The notes under the pieces: model-generated
What the model saw: the letters and a program-made list of their open reading frames with translations, nothing else
Told to the model about the DNA's origin: nothing
Databases searched by the model: none
Program-made: the position numbers and the translations under genes
Shown: one piece after another, positions 41,611 through 51,340 of the stretch
How positions within the stretch are numbered: the stretch's first letter is position 1
How the letters are laid out: each line of letters starts with the position of its first letter
Source: Arion vulgaris
Lineage: Eukaryota > Mollusca > Gastropoda > Stylommatophora > Arionidae
Length of the DNA stretch: 64,000 bases
Direction of reading: 5' to 3'
Assembly (NCBI GenBank): GCA_020796225.1
Contig: CM036771.1
Span: forward strand, 31,750,703-31,814,702

Positions 41611-42321
41611 ACAAATGTATTACTCTGAGATAAAGGTTTCCCAAAAATAGAATGCAAATAAACAATAATAGAACAAAATGAAAACATTAGAAAAGTTACT
41701 ACAGTTTCTTAGGGAAACAAATTTATAAGAAGACTTGACGAGTCAGCGGATAATTACATACACAAACCAAGAAAATGTGACCAGTCCAGAAGGGTTTCAT
41801 CTGTCTGGGTTCTCATTTGAGGGACCATGGTCCAGAGACATGTAATTACATTCGCCGGACAATTCTTCTTTCTAGTACCATCAGACAATTATTTGTCATT
41901 TATTTTTATCATATAAATTTCAGTCTACCTGCTCAATGTTTGTTTTACTTTCAGTTTTCTTATACTTCTACGAGTCTAAAGATAATGTTAGTGACTGTCT
42001 TCAGGCGCGTGTAATTAACATACCTTGCCCAGACTACTGCCCCGTCCAAGTCTGCACTAAAAGGTAAACATGCTTATATTCGCTAGGGTTATGTTTCATA
42101 CAATGTATATTTTCTAAAAATAGACTATGTTATGAACTAGTGGCCTGACTTCAATTGCGTCAGTTCGCGACTACATCTCACTTTTATAAAATTGTGTTTA
42201 AGTAAAACATGGAGTCAAGGGGACGTGAGACCCGCGTTATTCATTTATATCCGCCACACAAGTTTCATGCAAACATGTAGTTTAGTTTTGTTTTTAATTT
42301 ATTGATTTAATTACTACTTTC
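41611..42321. other. No recognisable feature
   Basis: AT-rich, no shared repeat seen, longest frame 65 codons. Confidence 0.5.
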
Positions 42322-42745
42322 TCCCAGCAATATGCTATCAGTGTCAAAACTGAACGCGGACATTAAATGATAGAAGAAAACTAGTCACGACAGAGATGCA
42401 GTGTCTACACAGAATGCTGGGAGTAACAAGAAAAGACCGGCTTAGAAATTAAGATATCAGGAAAAAGTGGGTACAACATCAGTACTGAACTTCATCAAGA
42501 AATAACAAATTAATTGGTTCGGCCACATAAGTAGATTACCAACAGACAGTGCATTTCAAACAGCAATGCTGCTCCGATACAATGGAAACAAAGCAAAAGT
42601 CAGGCCACGCAAAAGGTGGACCTCAGAGATAACAGAGGCTACGACATACATATTTATGAAGTGCACACAAAAGCTCGTTCTAGAAATCTCTTCTTATCCT
42701 GACGCTGTGAGGTAAAAAAGGAGTGAAGAAAAGAAAGAGAAAGAA
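42322..42745 (+). mobile_element. LINE-B C-terminal remnant
   Basis: CYQCQN, then DRRKLVTTEMQCLHRMLGVT, RKDRLRN-stop-DIRKKWVQHQY, then frame-shifted equivalents of WFGHISRLPTDSAFQTAMLL, RPRKRWTSEITEAT and HTKARSRNLFLS. The end reads CTTATCCTGACGCTGTGAGG. Confidence 0.87.
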
Positions 42746-43129
42746 GGTAAGCGAACGCTTATGCTTTACGCTAATCCGTCCCACTTAGTAATATTACATC
42801 TCAGATATGAAGATGATACACAAACTATAGCTGACAGTGAACAAGAACTGTATACACTAGAGAAGGAAGAGGAAAACACAAATGTTGCTCGCTCTAATCT
42901 GATCAATTTGTACTTTTTATTTACAGTGTTACAAGTATAGCTTTTTACTGTCTTCTATAGGGAATGTAGTGACTCCGCCCTTTACAAGAATGCAACCAAA
43001 ATCACTGTATATATAGTCTTCTATAAGGAATGAGGTAAAAAACCCCCTCTACTCAAGCTTTACATAGAAGTGAAAACACTCCATTACATCAGCAAACAAC
43101 ATCCACTCTACATACAGTCTAAAGACTAA
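42746..43129. other. Unrecognised, small dispersed motif
   Basis: ATACAGTCTTCTATAA-type motif occurs near 42950, 43010 and again at 43378, on both sides of the SINE-A copy; it could be local duplication or the SINE target. Confidence 0.45.
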
Positions 43130-43372
43130 AGGGTCTAGAGCCGAAGAATTGACTTCATTGCATCAGGTTTTACCTCATATCGCTCAGTTCCTCTCTTCAT
43201 AAATGACATGCCACCTGCCGTGAGTATTACACAAAGCAAGAACACCGTAGCCCCGGCAACAATCCTTGGGGTCTCTGGAAAAAATGCACTTGTGAACAGA
43301 ACGACGCGGTCCGGATTCGAACGCACGACCTTCAAAACGCAAGGCAAGGTTTAACCACTTAGTCACGGAGAC
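43130..43372 (-). mobile_element. SINE-A
   Basis: GACTTCATTGCATCAGGTTT, AATGACATGCCACCTGCCGT, GCAAGAACACCGTAGCCCCG, AACGACGCGGTCCGGATTCG and GGTTTAACCACTTAGTCACG (reversed head). Confidence 0.9.
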
Positions 43373-43744
43373 CGCTTGTATACAGTCTTCTATAACAGGA
43401 CATCAGTGGAAAGAAGCGAAAAGCATGGATAGATGGCACAGCACAATGCTGTCACAAAAGCAAAAATAGATATCACCGAAGCCACTAGAACAGCGCCAGA
43501 CTAAAACGGGTAATCATGAGACTGGGCAACAACCCGGTAACAGTCTGATGACAAAAGAATGAAAGACCGTCTTCTATTTGTATGCTCTGAAATCATTCCA
43601 GTCAGCTGACACATCTGTCTGTATTATTTGTGTATGACATTTATTCTGTCACGCTGAGGTACATTGATCGCCTTACGCTCAAAATGTATTCAGTTCACGT
43701 CAGGTGTGCAACGATTGGACTATTTTCCAGCAGAGATCCTTTCT
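43373..43744. other. No recognisable feature
   Basis: No motif or shared repeat seen beyond CAGTCTTCTATAA. Confidence 0.5.
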
Positions 43745-43862
43745 ACTTCTTCTTCTTTGAATGCTGCATATCGACCCACATGTTAAGCCACTCTTGTGAT
43801 TTGCATGTGATCTGAGCCTAAGAGAGATTGTAAGTTGTGCGAGTTATGCTCCTACAAGTAGT
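43745..43862 (-). mobile_element. SINE-C 3' half
   Basis: TTCTTCTTTGAATGCTGCAT, CCACATGTTAAGCCACTC and TTATGCTCCTACAAGTAGTC; cut off where the Penelope-like arm begins. Confidence 0.8.
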
Positions 43863-43865
43863 CCA

Positions 43866-43977
43866 AATAGGGGAAGACTGCAGTAAAACTTGGTAAATAG
43901 TGAAACACGTACAAACAAAGTACTATAGTTTTACAAAATACAGAAACAGTGACAATAAACAGCAACGTTTCGACCAA
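43866..43977. repeat. Single arm of the 35.7-kb inverted repeat
   Basis: GGGGAAGACTGCAGTAAAAC, TGAAACACGTACAAACAAAG and CAGCAACGTTTCGACCAAC, in the orientation of the left arm at 35745. It abuts SINE-C on the left and SINE-E on the right. Confidence 0.8.
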
Positions 43978-44182
43978 CATATTCACTACCACCGTAAACG
44001 AGTTGTCCATTTTGTAGGCACCACTTATATGTTCAGTAGTTTGCCATTGCTTTCTGAACAGTGAGGTCAGTTTTACCGTTCGAAAAAATCCACCGGAACG
44101 AATGTGCTGTCCATCGAGGAGTTTGAACCAGGTACATTTTGGTTGTGATCGAGCTTACAACCGCTGAAGCTACGGACGCCCA
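43978..44182 (-). mobile_element. SINE-E
   Basis: CACCGTAAACGAGTTGTCCA, GGCACCACTTATATGTTCAG, TTTGCCATTGCTTTCTGAAC, GAGTTTGAACCAGG (box B) and CTTACAACCGCTGAAGCTAC (head). Confidence 0.87.
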
Positions 44183-44384
44183 CAAGATTAGAAAACCAAT
44201 AGCAGTTTAGAATTATAAAAGTATGTTAGAAAGCAGATGACCAAGCGAAACTTATAAATCAATCAAGTGTCATGGCTGCCGTCGTAGGCGATCATATCTT
44301 TCCATAATATTGCTGCTATTATTCATGTCCCAATAGCACAAATTATGATCCTTTCAATCTATCTATTTATCCAGTCTCTTTTTC

Positions 44385-44800
44385 CTTTCAGCGTCAGGTC
44401 AAAAAAGGAGACACCTGGAGCGAGCCTCTCTACGCGCTTTGTCTTTCTCTTCTCCAGTCCTGACTTGCCTCACAGCTTAAGTCATTTCTAGAACGGGCTT
44501 GTATGTAAGCTTCATAAACAGTCTCGTTCGTTGAATCTGTTATCTCTGAGGTCCACTTTCTGCTTGGCCGCATTTTGCTTTTATCCACTGTATCGGAGTA
44601 ACATTGCTCTGTGTGACGCATTGCCCGTTGGCAATCTGATTATGTGGCCAAATCATTTAATTTGTTATTTCTTGATGAAGTCCAGTACTGATGTTGTACC
44701 CACTTTATTCCTCGAATGTTTTCATTTCTAAACCTGTCTCTTCGTGTTACGCCCAGCATTCTGTGTGGACACTTCATCTTTGTTGTGACTATAAAACCAT
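44385..44800 (-). mobile_element. LINE-B C-terminal remnant with 3' UTR
   Basis: From 44800: TTKMKCPHRMLGVTRRDRF-like, NKVGTTSVLDFIKK, WPHNQIANGQC, RKWTSEITDSTNETVYEAYI and QARSRN. The 3' UTR (44385-44470) shares CAGTCCTGACTTGC and CAGGTCAAAAAAGGA with 51075-51160. Confidence 0.82.
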
Positions 44801-44954
44801 ATTGTTGGTAATATTTGCAATCATATGTTCCACAACCACTTTAGCTGTCACTCATTAAAAGCTATTATCTTATGTAGTCTCTGTGGTAGCGAGGTACAGT
44901 GATGGCCTTACTCTTCAACACTACTTAGTTCTCGTCCCAATATATATGTATATA

Positions 44955-45300
44955 TAATGGGAATGCTCAGCAGTAGTCGACTAAGACGGTTGGGGCATGT
45001 GAGAAAAATGGAAACTTGTCGCATACCAAAACAAATATTTCGGAGTGGAAGAGGCACTAGGGCAGACCACTGCTCAGATATAAAGATGTCTGCAAAGGCC
45101 TCAATGAAAAACTTTTCTATAGGTCCCAGCACATGGCGAAAACTAGTTGATGACAGATTCAATAGAAAGTGATATTGTGCAAGAGCGCATAGTCTTTTGA
45201 GAAGAGACTTGTATGATCTGAAAGATAAGAGAGAAAAGCGAAAATGCAGAAGTTGTCACAGTAAAACACTTGCCAATTGACCGCCTGTAAAGACGAAAAA
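44955..45300 (+). mobile_element. LINE-G C-terminal remnant
   Basis: Open frame 44957-45172 reads SSSRLRRLGHVRKMETCRIP, then RYKDVCKGLNEKLFYR-like in a shifted frame, then GPSTWRKLVDDRFNRK. RLRWLGHVxRMxxxRIPK...RYKDVCKRxxxxxxIxPxxWExxAxDR is a very common C-terminal pattern of animal LINE polyproteins. Further codons YCARAHSLL and REKRKCRSCH follow a stop. Confidence 0.8.
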
Positions 45301-45364
45301 TGCCAGGTACAAATATATATATATATATTTACTCACTAAAGTAGGTATATACGAATATTCAATA

Positions 45365-45420
45365 AAAACACTTCATCTCTGTCGTGACTAGTTTTCTTCT
45401 ATCATTTAATACCAGCGTCC
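45365..45420 (-). mobile_element. LINE-B scrap
   Basis: CACTTCATCTCTGTCGTGAC, TAGTTTTCTTCTATCATTTA encode reversed DRRKLVTTEMK of LINE-B. Only about 55 bases remain. Confidence 0.7.
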
Positions 45421-46047
45421 TTTCAATCAATCACTTAAATCAGCCGGAACACAGGTAATATTCACCAGTTATCTCAGCTTGTTATTGGTAAACAGTGACT
45501 AAGAGAAAATGCAGACAGACATCAGAATGTCAGTTAGATCTATACAGACTACTTGGCCTGGAGTGACAATCTTAACCGTCAACGTGTTAAGTAAGCAAAT
45601 CGATAAACGCACGCAACAGCTCTGAGCTAGTAAACTGAGTGACAGTACTAGCCACAACAAGCAGATTAGTAACTTGATCATTACAAGTTGCTGGTTTCAT
45701 CATGGCTGGTCTATATAGACATCAAGCTATAAGGATATTAAATGGCTTCTGTTCACAATTGTTTTCTTAGCTGTTCACTTATAGGCTTCGATATCTTGTA
45801 CTTCCTCGTTCTCTTCGCGACTGCCTGTTGGATCAAGACAATACAATGGATGATAAATCAATCCAGCGATTTAAAGAGATTGTAATTACAAGCTGTACAT
45901 GTAGAGCTGGATGCATGAGGGGCGGAGAGAGAGTGATTTAATCAGCGAGCCACTGGAACCATCAGTATGCATACTATTCGACATCTGTTGGGGGAGACTG
46001 AGCACTTGTGGGTCATCCTGGCGTGCTGTGATATTAGTTCATTAATC
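45421..46047. other. No recognisable feature
   Basis: No shared repeat or coding signal seen. GAGGGGCGGAGAGAGAGTGATTTAATCA near 45915 loosely recalls 32520-32560 (GTTTAATCAAAGAGCCA...ATCAGTAT), possibly a dispersed repeat. Confidence 0.45.
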
Positions 46048-46302
46048 CGCCCGAGTGGTTACCGGGGCCCAAGTTTGGGTGTAAAGAATAGAACCACTGT
46101 TACCTGCCACGCATGTCGTAAGAGGCGGCTAAGGAGGTTTGGTTGAAATCGGACGCACGTGTCCTAAACGTGTAGAAGTCTATGCGTTTAGAGGTCTACC
46201 AAACCAATGTACAACGTATACACGTTCTTGGCAAAGATCAAACATATCACAAAGAGTGATAATTGGTCGTAAAGAACGAACGCAAAGAAGAAGAAGAGTT
46301 AA
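46048..46302 (+). mobile_element. SINE-D
   Basis: CCGCCCGAGTGGTTACCGGG, GTGTAAAGAATAGAACCACT, GCATGTCGTAAGAGGCGGCT, GTCCTAAACGTGTAGAAGTC, CTTGGCAAAGATCAAACATA and GTCGTAAAGAACGAACGCAA, with a (GAA)n tail. Confidence 0.9.
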
Positions 46303-46647
46303 TAATAATAACCAAGAACCTATTGATACACAGATCAACTGTTCTATTATCTATTGTCTTTCCCCAGGTAGATGATGGAATTGGTTGTCCACTCTTGATG
46401 TTAAGCGTAGAGATGGGTTTCTTTAGTTTGCGTTCCAGTGCCAGATGAGTTGCCCTTGTTGTGTTATATCCGTGTTTAATTTAGTGTGGTCTTGATATTG
46501 CCTATCCATCGTTTTCTTGGTCTTCCTTGACTCTAATAAATTATCTCTTTCTATTGTATGCTATATCTACTGTGTTAATCTTCAATATATGGTATATATT
46601 TTTCACGTAAGATACCAAAAAAATAAATGATTCTATGAATTGTCAAA
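46303..46647. other. Left flank of the 23-bp array
   Basis: Contains 46503-46557 (CCATCGTTTTCTTGGTCTTC), which is repeated inside the array at 47158-47208. The minus strand of this part (46370-46530) weakly resembles a LINE tail, but I cannot place it. Confidence 0.45.
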
Positions 46648-47695
46648 GAAACATCTTTTCTACTTATTCTACAAACAGTTTTCTACTTATTCTACAATCA
46701 GTTTTCTACTTATTCTACAATCAGTTTCAATCTTATTCTACAATCAGTTTTCTACTTATTCTACAATCAGTTTCAATCTTATTCTACAATCAGTTTTCTA
46801 CTTATTCTACAATCAGTTTTCTACTTATTCTACAATCAGTTTCAATCTTATTCTACAATCAGTTTTCTACTTATTCTACAATCAGTTTTCAATCTTATTC
46901 TACAAACAGTTTTCTACTTATTCTACAAACAGTTTTCTACTTATTCTACAAACAGTTTTCTACTTATTCTACAAACAGTTTTCTACTTATTCTACAATCA
47001 TTTTTCTACTTATTCTACAAACAGTTTTCTACTTATTCTACAATCAGTTTTCTACTTATTCTACAATCAGTTTTCTACTTATTCTACAATCAGTTTCAAT
47101 CTTAGTTCACAATGAGTTCCTTCACTTATTTATATCCAGTTTTAATCTTTATTCTACCATCGTTTTCTTGGTCTTTCTTATTCTACAAAATTATCTCTTT
47201 ATTGTACAAACGTTTTCTACTTATTCTACAAACATTTTCTATATTTCAAAACATTTTTCTACTTATTCTACAATCAGTTTTCTACTTATTCTACAATCAA
47301 TTTTCTACTTATTCTACAAACAGTTTTCTCTTAAATTTTACAAACAGTTTTCTTCTTATTCTACAATCAGTTTCTCTTTATTCTACAATCAGTTTTCTAC
47401 TTATTCTACAATCAGTTTTCTACTTATTCTACAATCAGTTTTCTTCTTATTCTACAATCAGTTTTCTACTTATTCTACAATCAGTTTTCTACTTATTCTA
47501 CAATCAGTTTTCTTCTTATTCTACAATCAGTTTTCTACTTATTCTACAATCAGTTTTCTACTTATTCTACAATCAGTTTTCTTCTTATTCTACAATCAGT
47601 TTTCTACTTATTCTACAATCAGTTTTCTACTTATTCTACAATCAGTTTTCTACTTATTCTACAATCAGTTTTCTTCTAATTCTACAATCAGATCT
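46648..47695. repeat. 23-bp minisatellite, about 44 copies
   Basis: The unit is TTCTACTTATTCTACAATCA plus GTT, with CAATCTTA, TTCTTCTT and ACAAACAG variants. An interruption at 47100-47260 holds a copy of the left flank. 23 bp is not a multiple of three and no forward frame has a stop, so frames up to 377 codons arise without coding meaning. Confidence 0.97.
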
Positions 47696-47699
47696 GTGG

Positions 47700-47895
47700 T
47701 CATGTTAGAACTTTCAATTATGTTGTCAGAGCGAGTAGATTGTCTTTTCCAGGATGAAAGTGCTATCCCATAGCTTGTGCTTCAGCTCTGCACTCTCTGG
47801 TCATATCTGTGGGCTTGGGTCAGCGTAGACTGGACAGTTCTGAAGTATGGTTTCGGGGGTATGGATTCCGGTTTCACATGAATATTTGTTTGTGA
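47700..47895 (-). mobile_element. LINE-I C-terminal remnant
   Basis: Minus-strand reading in shifting frames: CETGIHTPETILQNCPVYAD, PSPQI-stop-PESAELKHKL, WDSTFILEKTIYSL. This matches the CGTGxQTPEHILQxCPxxxxxRxxxWPExxxLxxKLWGxxxxLxKT pattern at the end of a LINE polyprotein (zinc-knuckle-like CxC...H...C). It sits between the 23-bp array and LINE-F. Confidence 0.7.
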
Positions 47896-47914
47896 AAGAA
47901 GTTCTGACTACGTG

Positions 47915-48047
47915 TAATCAGTTATCAGTTTGAAATATCTTCACTGCACTCCGGACATGTCCATAGGTGCTCGGATCTCCATCGCAATATCTCCAACACT
48001 GACCGTACCCGTTCGATTTTGATTAATGCGTCTACTCATATACCTCT
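47915..48047 (-). mobile_element. LINE-F C-terminal fragment
   Basis: GCACTCCGGACATGTCCATA encodes reversed TCPEC; next comes the NQNRTGTVSVGDIAMEIRAP-like segment. The same part of LINE-F lies at 48488-48640, on the other side of a SINE-B copy. Confidence 0.75.
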
Positions 48048-48485
48048 GTGTGTGGCGCAGAGATTAGGTACTCGTGCCAAAGATACCAGGTTTGCTCCCT
48101 GTGGAGTCATCTGAATATCGTCCCAGAGATCCCCGATCTCAGTGTAGGTGAGATCAAGTTCCTAGTCATATCAGAGACGGACGATAAAACGTAGGCCCCG
48201 TGTTTAATTTGAGTACGTAAAAGAAGCATAAGCAGTTCTAAATTGAGAAGAGCAGGCTGGAAAACCGCTGTCCGGGGCAAAATTCATTAGAAAAATTCGG
48301 TTTGTTTTAAAAACATTCCAAACAAATATGTCCATCATCTTCAATCAAAATTACATCGGGGACCCTCGCTGGTGCTACGGAGCTCGTGCACTGCAGCTGA
48401 GATTTTCCTGTGTAAGAAAGATATCTGAGCACACATGGTTACTCACTGAAGTACAATGATGATGGTCCTATCAATCAATCAATCG
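48045..48485 (+). mobile_element. SINE-B, full length
   Basis: TGTGGCGCAGAGATTAGGTA (box A), CAGGTTTGCTCCCTGTGG (box B position), CAGTGTAGGTGAGATCAAGT, GTGCTACGGAGCTCGTGCAC, AGCACACATGGTTACTCACT and GATGGTCCTATCAATCAATC. Confidence 0.9.
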
Positions 48486-48487
48486 AT

Positions 48488-49205
48488 CAGTTTCAGTTTG
48501 GAATATCTTTACTGCACTCAGAAAATCTCTATAGGTGATCCGATCTATTTTGCAATATCTTCAACAACGTCCAGCGACTGACCATACCGGTTTCATTTTG
48601 ATTGATGAGTCTACTCATATACCTGTTGTGCTGTCCGTTTCTGGCCACTTTAATCTTGCTTGTACAATCTAGCAGTTGACGTGGATTGGTTTCAATGAAA
48701 AATCTCTTTGCGTCACGCTCTATGTGGACCAGAATGTCAGCTCTATCCATTGGCTGATCCCCTGACATGGTGGCAGAGCCAGCCAGCTTGCTGCTCTCTC
48801 ATTGCCAACACGCATGTGTCCCGGAACGAAGTGAATGTCAGCTCTCTCCATTGGCTGATCCCCTGATATGGTGGCAGAGCCAGCCAGCTTGCTGCTATCT
48901 CATTGCCAGCACGGATGTGTCCCGAGGAATCAGTATGGTGAGATGTCACATGCTCTCATCCACAATCGATAGTAGCCTGGCTGACCCTATATGTGGCAGA
49001 GCCAGCCAGCTTGCTGCTCTCTCATTGCCAACACGCATGTTTCCCGGAACGAAGTGAATGTCATCTCTCTCCATTGGCTGACCCCCTGATATGATGGCAG
49101 AGCCAGCCAGCTTGCTGCTCTCTTGTTGCCAATAACACCCAAGTGTTCCGGAACGAAATAAATGTAATTCTGCAAATTGTTGACGCTAGTAGTGATTCAG
49201 TCTAT
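48488..49205 (-). mobile_element. LINE-F RNase H remnant with internal array
   Basis: From 49205 down: LQNYIYFVPEHLGVIGNKRA (RNase H motif), several tandem versions of it, then SGDQPMDRADILVHIERDAK, INQNETGMVSRWTLLKILQN and RSDHL, ending with a decayed version of the WTCPEC codons near 48520. FVPxHxGVxGNxxA is the RNase H motif; the tandem copies (48735-49180) put at least four copies of it in series. Confidence 0.8.
48735..49180. repeat. About 101-bp tandem repeat of RNase H coding sequence
   Basis: TGGCAGAGCCAGCCAGCTTG occurs at 48771, 48872, 48994 and 49095 (intervals 101, 122, 101). Each unit has CTCCATTGGCTGA and CATTGCCAACACGCATGTGT, which is reversed RNase H coding sequence. Confidence 0.95.
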
Positions 49206-49245
49206 TACCTGCGCACCGAACCAGACTCCACCTTTAGGATCATAC

Positions 49246-49500
49246 TCCGCCCGTGTGGTGCCGTGGCCTGCAAGAGACGCAAATAATAGTACCACTGCGA
49301 CCTACAAGGCATGTCGTAAGAGGCGACTGATGTAGGGACCTAGGAAGCTCCCCTAGTAAATAAAAAGCATCGCAAAAATCAGATGTGCTGGCCTACTTGT
49401 AGGCGCATAACTGGCCCAACGTACAATCGCTATTAGGCTCAGATCACATATAAATCACATAGTGGTTAACAAGTGGTCGATATTGGGCGTTGGAAGAAGG
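49246..49500 (+). mobile_element. SINE-C
   Basis: CTCCGCCCGTGTGGTGCCGT, AGTACCACTGCGACCTACAA, GGCATGTCGTAAGAGGCGAC, GGCCTACTTGTAGGCGCATA and GGTCGATATTGGGCGTTGGA, ending GAAGAAGG. Confidence 0.9.
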
Positions 49501-49597
49501 ATTGTACTCAATGAAGTACACAGAATGCATGCATGATTCCGTATAGATAATTTAGTAGTTAGCAGTGGCCGATCCTCATGTGAAACTGGGTCTCGTC

Positions 49598-49742
49598 TTT
49601 AGGATTGTTGCCGGAACTACGGGGTTCGTGCTTTGTGCAATACTCTCGGCAGATGGTGGCGTACTATTTCTGCGGAGAGGACCGAGCCATATGGGGTAAA
49701 ACCCGGTGAATGAAATCAATCCTTCTGCTTTAAACCCCTTTA
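49598..49742 (+). mobile_element. SINE-A, 5' truncated
   Basis: Begins at AGGATTGTTGCCGGAACTAC; continues TTCGTGCTTTGTGCAATACT, GACCGAGCCATATGGGGTAA and AATCCTTCTGC. Confidence 0.88.
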
Positions 49743-50261
49743 AAAGATGGTCTACTTCTATCGTTGAAAGTGGTGAATGTTTATAAAACGAGCTAGGTTG
49801 ACTTCTAATTACGCGTCTACATCTCTGTCATGTTTACACCCAGATCACGTATATTTTCCCCTTTCTTTGTTAAGTTAATGTCAATCATGTTTACCCATCT
49901 GTCTGTCAATGGTTGATAATGTCGTGTCTGTACCTTAGATACTGGGATCGGGGTCGTTGACGCGATGAAACATGAAAGTAGATAGTCTATATATAGAATC
50001 AAATGATGAACTGATGTTACAATATGCCTTCGTCTACTGTGTTCAATACACTACGATGTAATCAGAGTCGCTTGAACGCAACTGCGTATCTTATGTTGGG
50101 TCGATCAGTGTAATGATGGGCACAGAACATTACAGTAATGATAGTGTAATATATATATATAGGCTATGTTTCGTGTGCGGCATCCTTGTTATTGAGCGAT
50201 CTCTCTTGTTATCGATATTAGAACTAACTTATTGCATCGATTGATTTCATGACTGAATGAT
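49743..50261. other. No recognisable feature
   Basis: TA microsatellite at 50150-50160; no other signal. Confidence 0.5.
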
Positions 50262-50512
50262 TGGGGTGTCTCTTTTTCTAAGTGGTTTAACCTTTGTTTT
50301 ACGTTCCGAAGCTCGTGGGTTTGAATCCAGACCGCGCCGTCCTGTTCACAAGTGCAATTTTCTTAGAGACCTCTATGATTGTTGCCGGAGCTACGGAGTT
50401 GGTTTTTTGTGCAATACTTTCGGTAGAATACGCGCGATTTTTGTGGAGAGCGACCAATATATAAGGGATAAAACCTGGTGCAATGAAGTTCATCCTTCGG
50501 CTTGACTTTTTT
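50262..50512 (+). mobile_element. SINE-A, near full length
   Basis: GGTGTCTCTTTTTCTAAGTG, GCTCGTGGGTTTGAATCCAG (box B), GATTGTTGCCGGAGCTACGG, AATACTTTCGGTAGAATACG and GGTGCAATGAAGTTCATCC. The tail TTTTTTTT is followed directly by SINE-B. Confidence 0.9.
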
Positions 50513-50514
50513 TT

Positions 50515-50653
50515 GGATTGTTGATTAAATAATTATCATTGTACTTAAGTAAATAACCATGCGTGGTTTCATTTCTTCCCTACAAACTAAGATCTTATAG
50601 GCAGTGTGCAAACTCCGTAGCTCCAGCGAGTCTACGATGTAATTTTGAGGGTG
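50515..50653 (-). mobile_element. SINE-B 3' part, interrupted by LINE-C
   Basis: GATTAAATAATTATCATTGT, AAATAACCATGCGTGGTTTC, GGCAGTGTGCAAACTCCGTA and GCTCCAGCGAGTCTACGATG follow SINE-B on the minus strand. After the LINE-C insertion, 51026-51060 may be its continuation. Confidence 0.75.
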
Positions 50654-50666
50654 ATAAAAATGTGTA

Positions 50667-51012
50667 ATAATGAATATAAAACTGAATGAATTCAGGAGAA
50701 GTGATGAAATCAGAGAAATGTCTGGTCAACCAACTGTTATAAGAAAGAGAAGATGGAGATATGTTGGGCACACCTTGAGGAGAAATGATCAATGAATATC
50801 AAAGCAGGCATTGAAGTAGGATGCAAAGGGTTCACGAAAGAGAGGTCGACCTAAGGAAACCCTGAAACGAACTTTGCTGAGAGAGGCAGGAAATATCGGT
50901 CTCAGTTCCATGGAGGAGATTGAGCGAGTTGCCCAGGATAGAGCGGTATGGAGAAATTACTTGCAGGCCCTATGTAACGTATAACGGTACGAGAGAAATT
51001 ATTATTATTATA
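50667..51012 (+). mobile_element. LINE-C insertion with exact 13-bp target duplication
   Basis: Flanked by ATAAAAATGTGTA at 50654-50666 and 51013-51025. Contents: EFRRSDEIREMSGQP (one frame), then [65 protein letters not shown], and a tail of ATTATTATTATTATAAT. The 346-bp copy is strongly 5' truncated. It has few changes compared with other copies, so it is a recent insertion. Confidence 0.93.
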
Positions 51013-51059
51013 ATAAAAATGTGTAGATATATTTAACTAAATAGCATTAATGTTTTTTC

Positions 51060-51340
51060 CCCGATGTTTCTTTTCAGAATCAGGTCGAAAAAGGAAATAA
51101 TTGGCGAGAGCCTTCCTATGTGCCTTGTCTTTATTTTCTCCAGTCCTGATTTGCTTCCATCTTAAGGATAAGAAGAGATTTATAGAACGGGCTTTTATGT
51201 GCGCTTCATAAACAGCGCCTTTCGCCACCTCTGTTATCTCTGAGGTCCACCTTTTGCGCAGGCAGTCGTTTGCTTTGTATCCAATGAATTCGAGTGACAT
51301 TGCTTTTTGACGCGCACTGTCTGTTATAAATCTGCTTATG
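51060..51340 (-). mobile_element. LINE-B C-terminal remnant, left of its array
   Basis: Minus strand from 51340: ISRFITDSARQKAMSL, EFIGYKANDCLRKRWTSEIT, EVAKGAVYEAHIKARSINLF and LSLRW. The 3' UTR begins near 51170 and shares CAGTCCTGATTTGC with 44450. The segment upstream in the LINE continues as the array at 51304-52470 and then the original coding sequence at 52455-52500. Confidence 0.87.

Noticed and set aside
46640..47773. 377-codon plus-strand open frame rich in Leu/Ser/Phe
   Set aside because: It follows a 23-bp stop-free repeat, all three plus frames are open, and the protein has no non-repeat domain.
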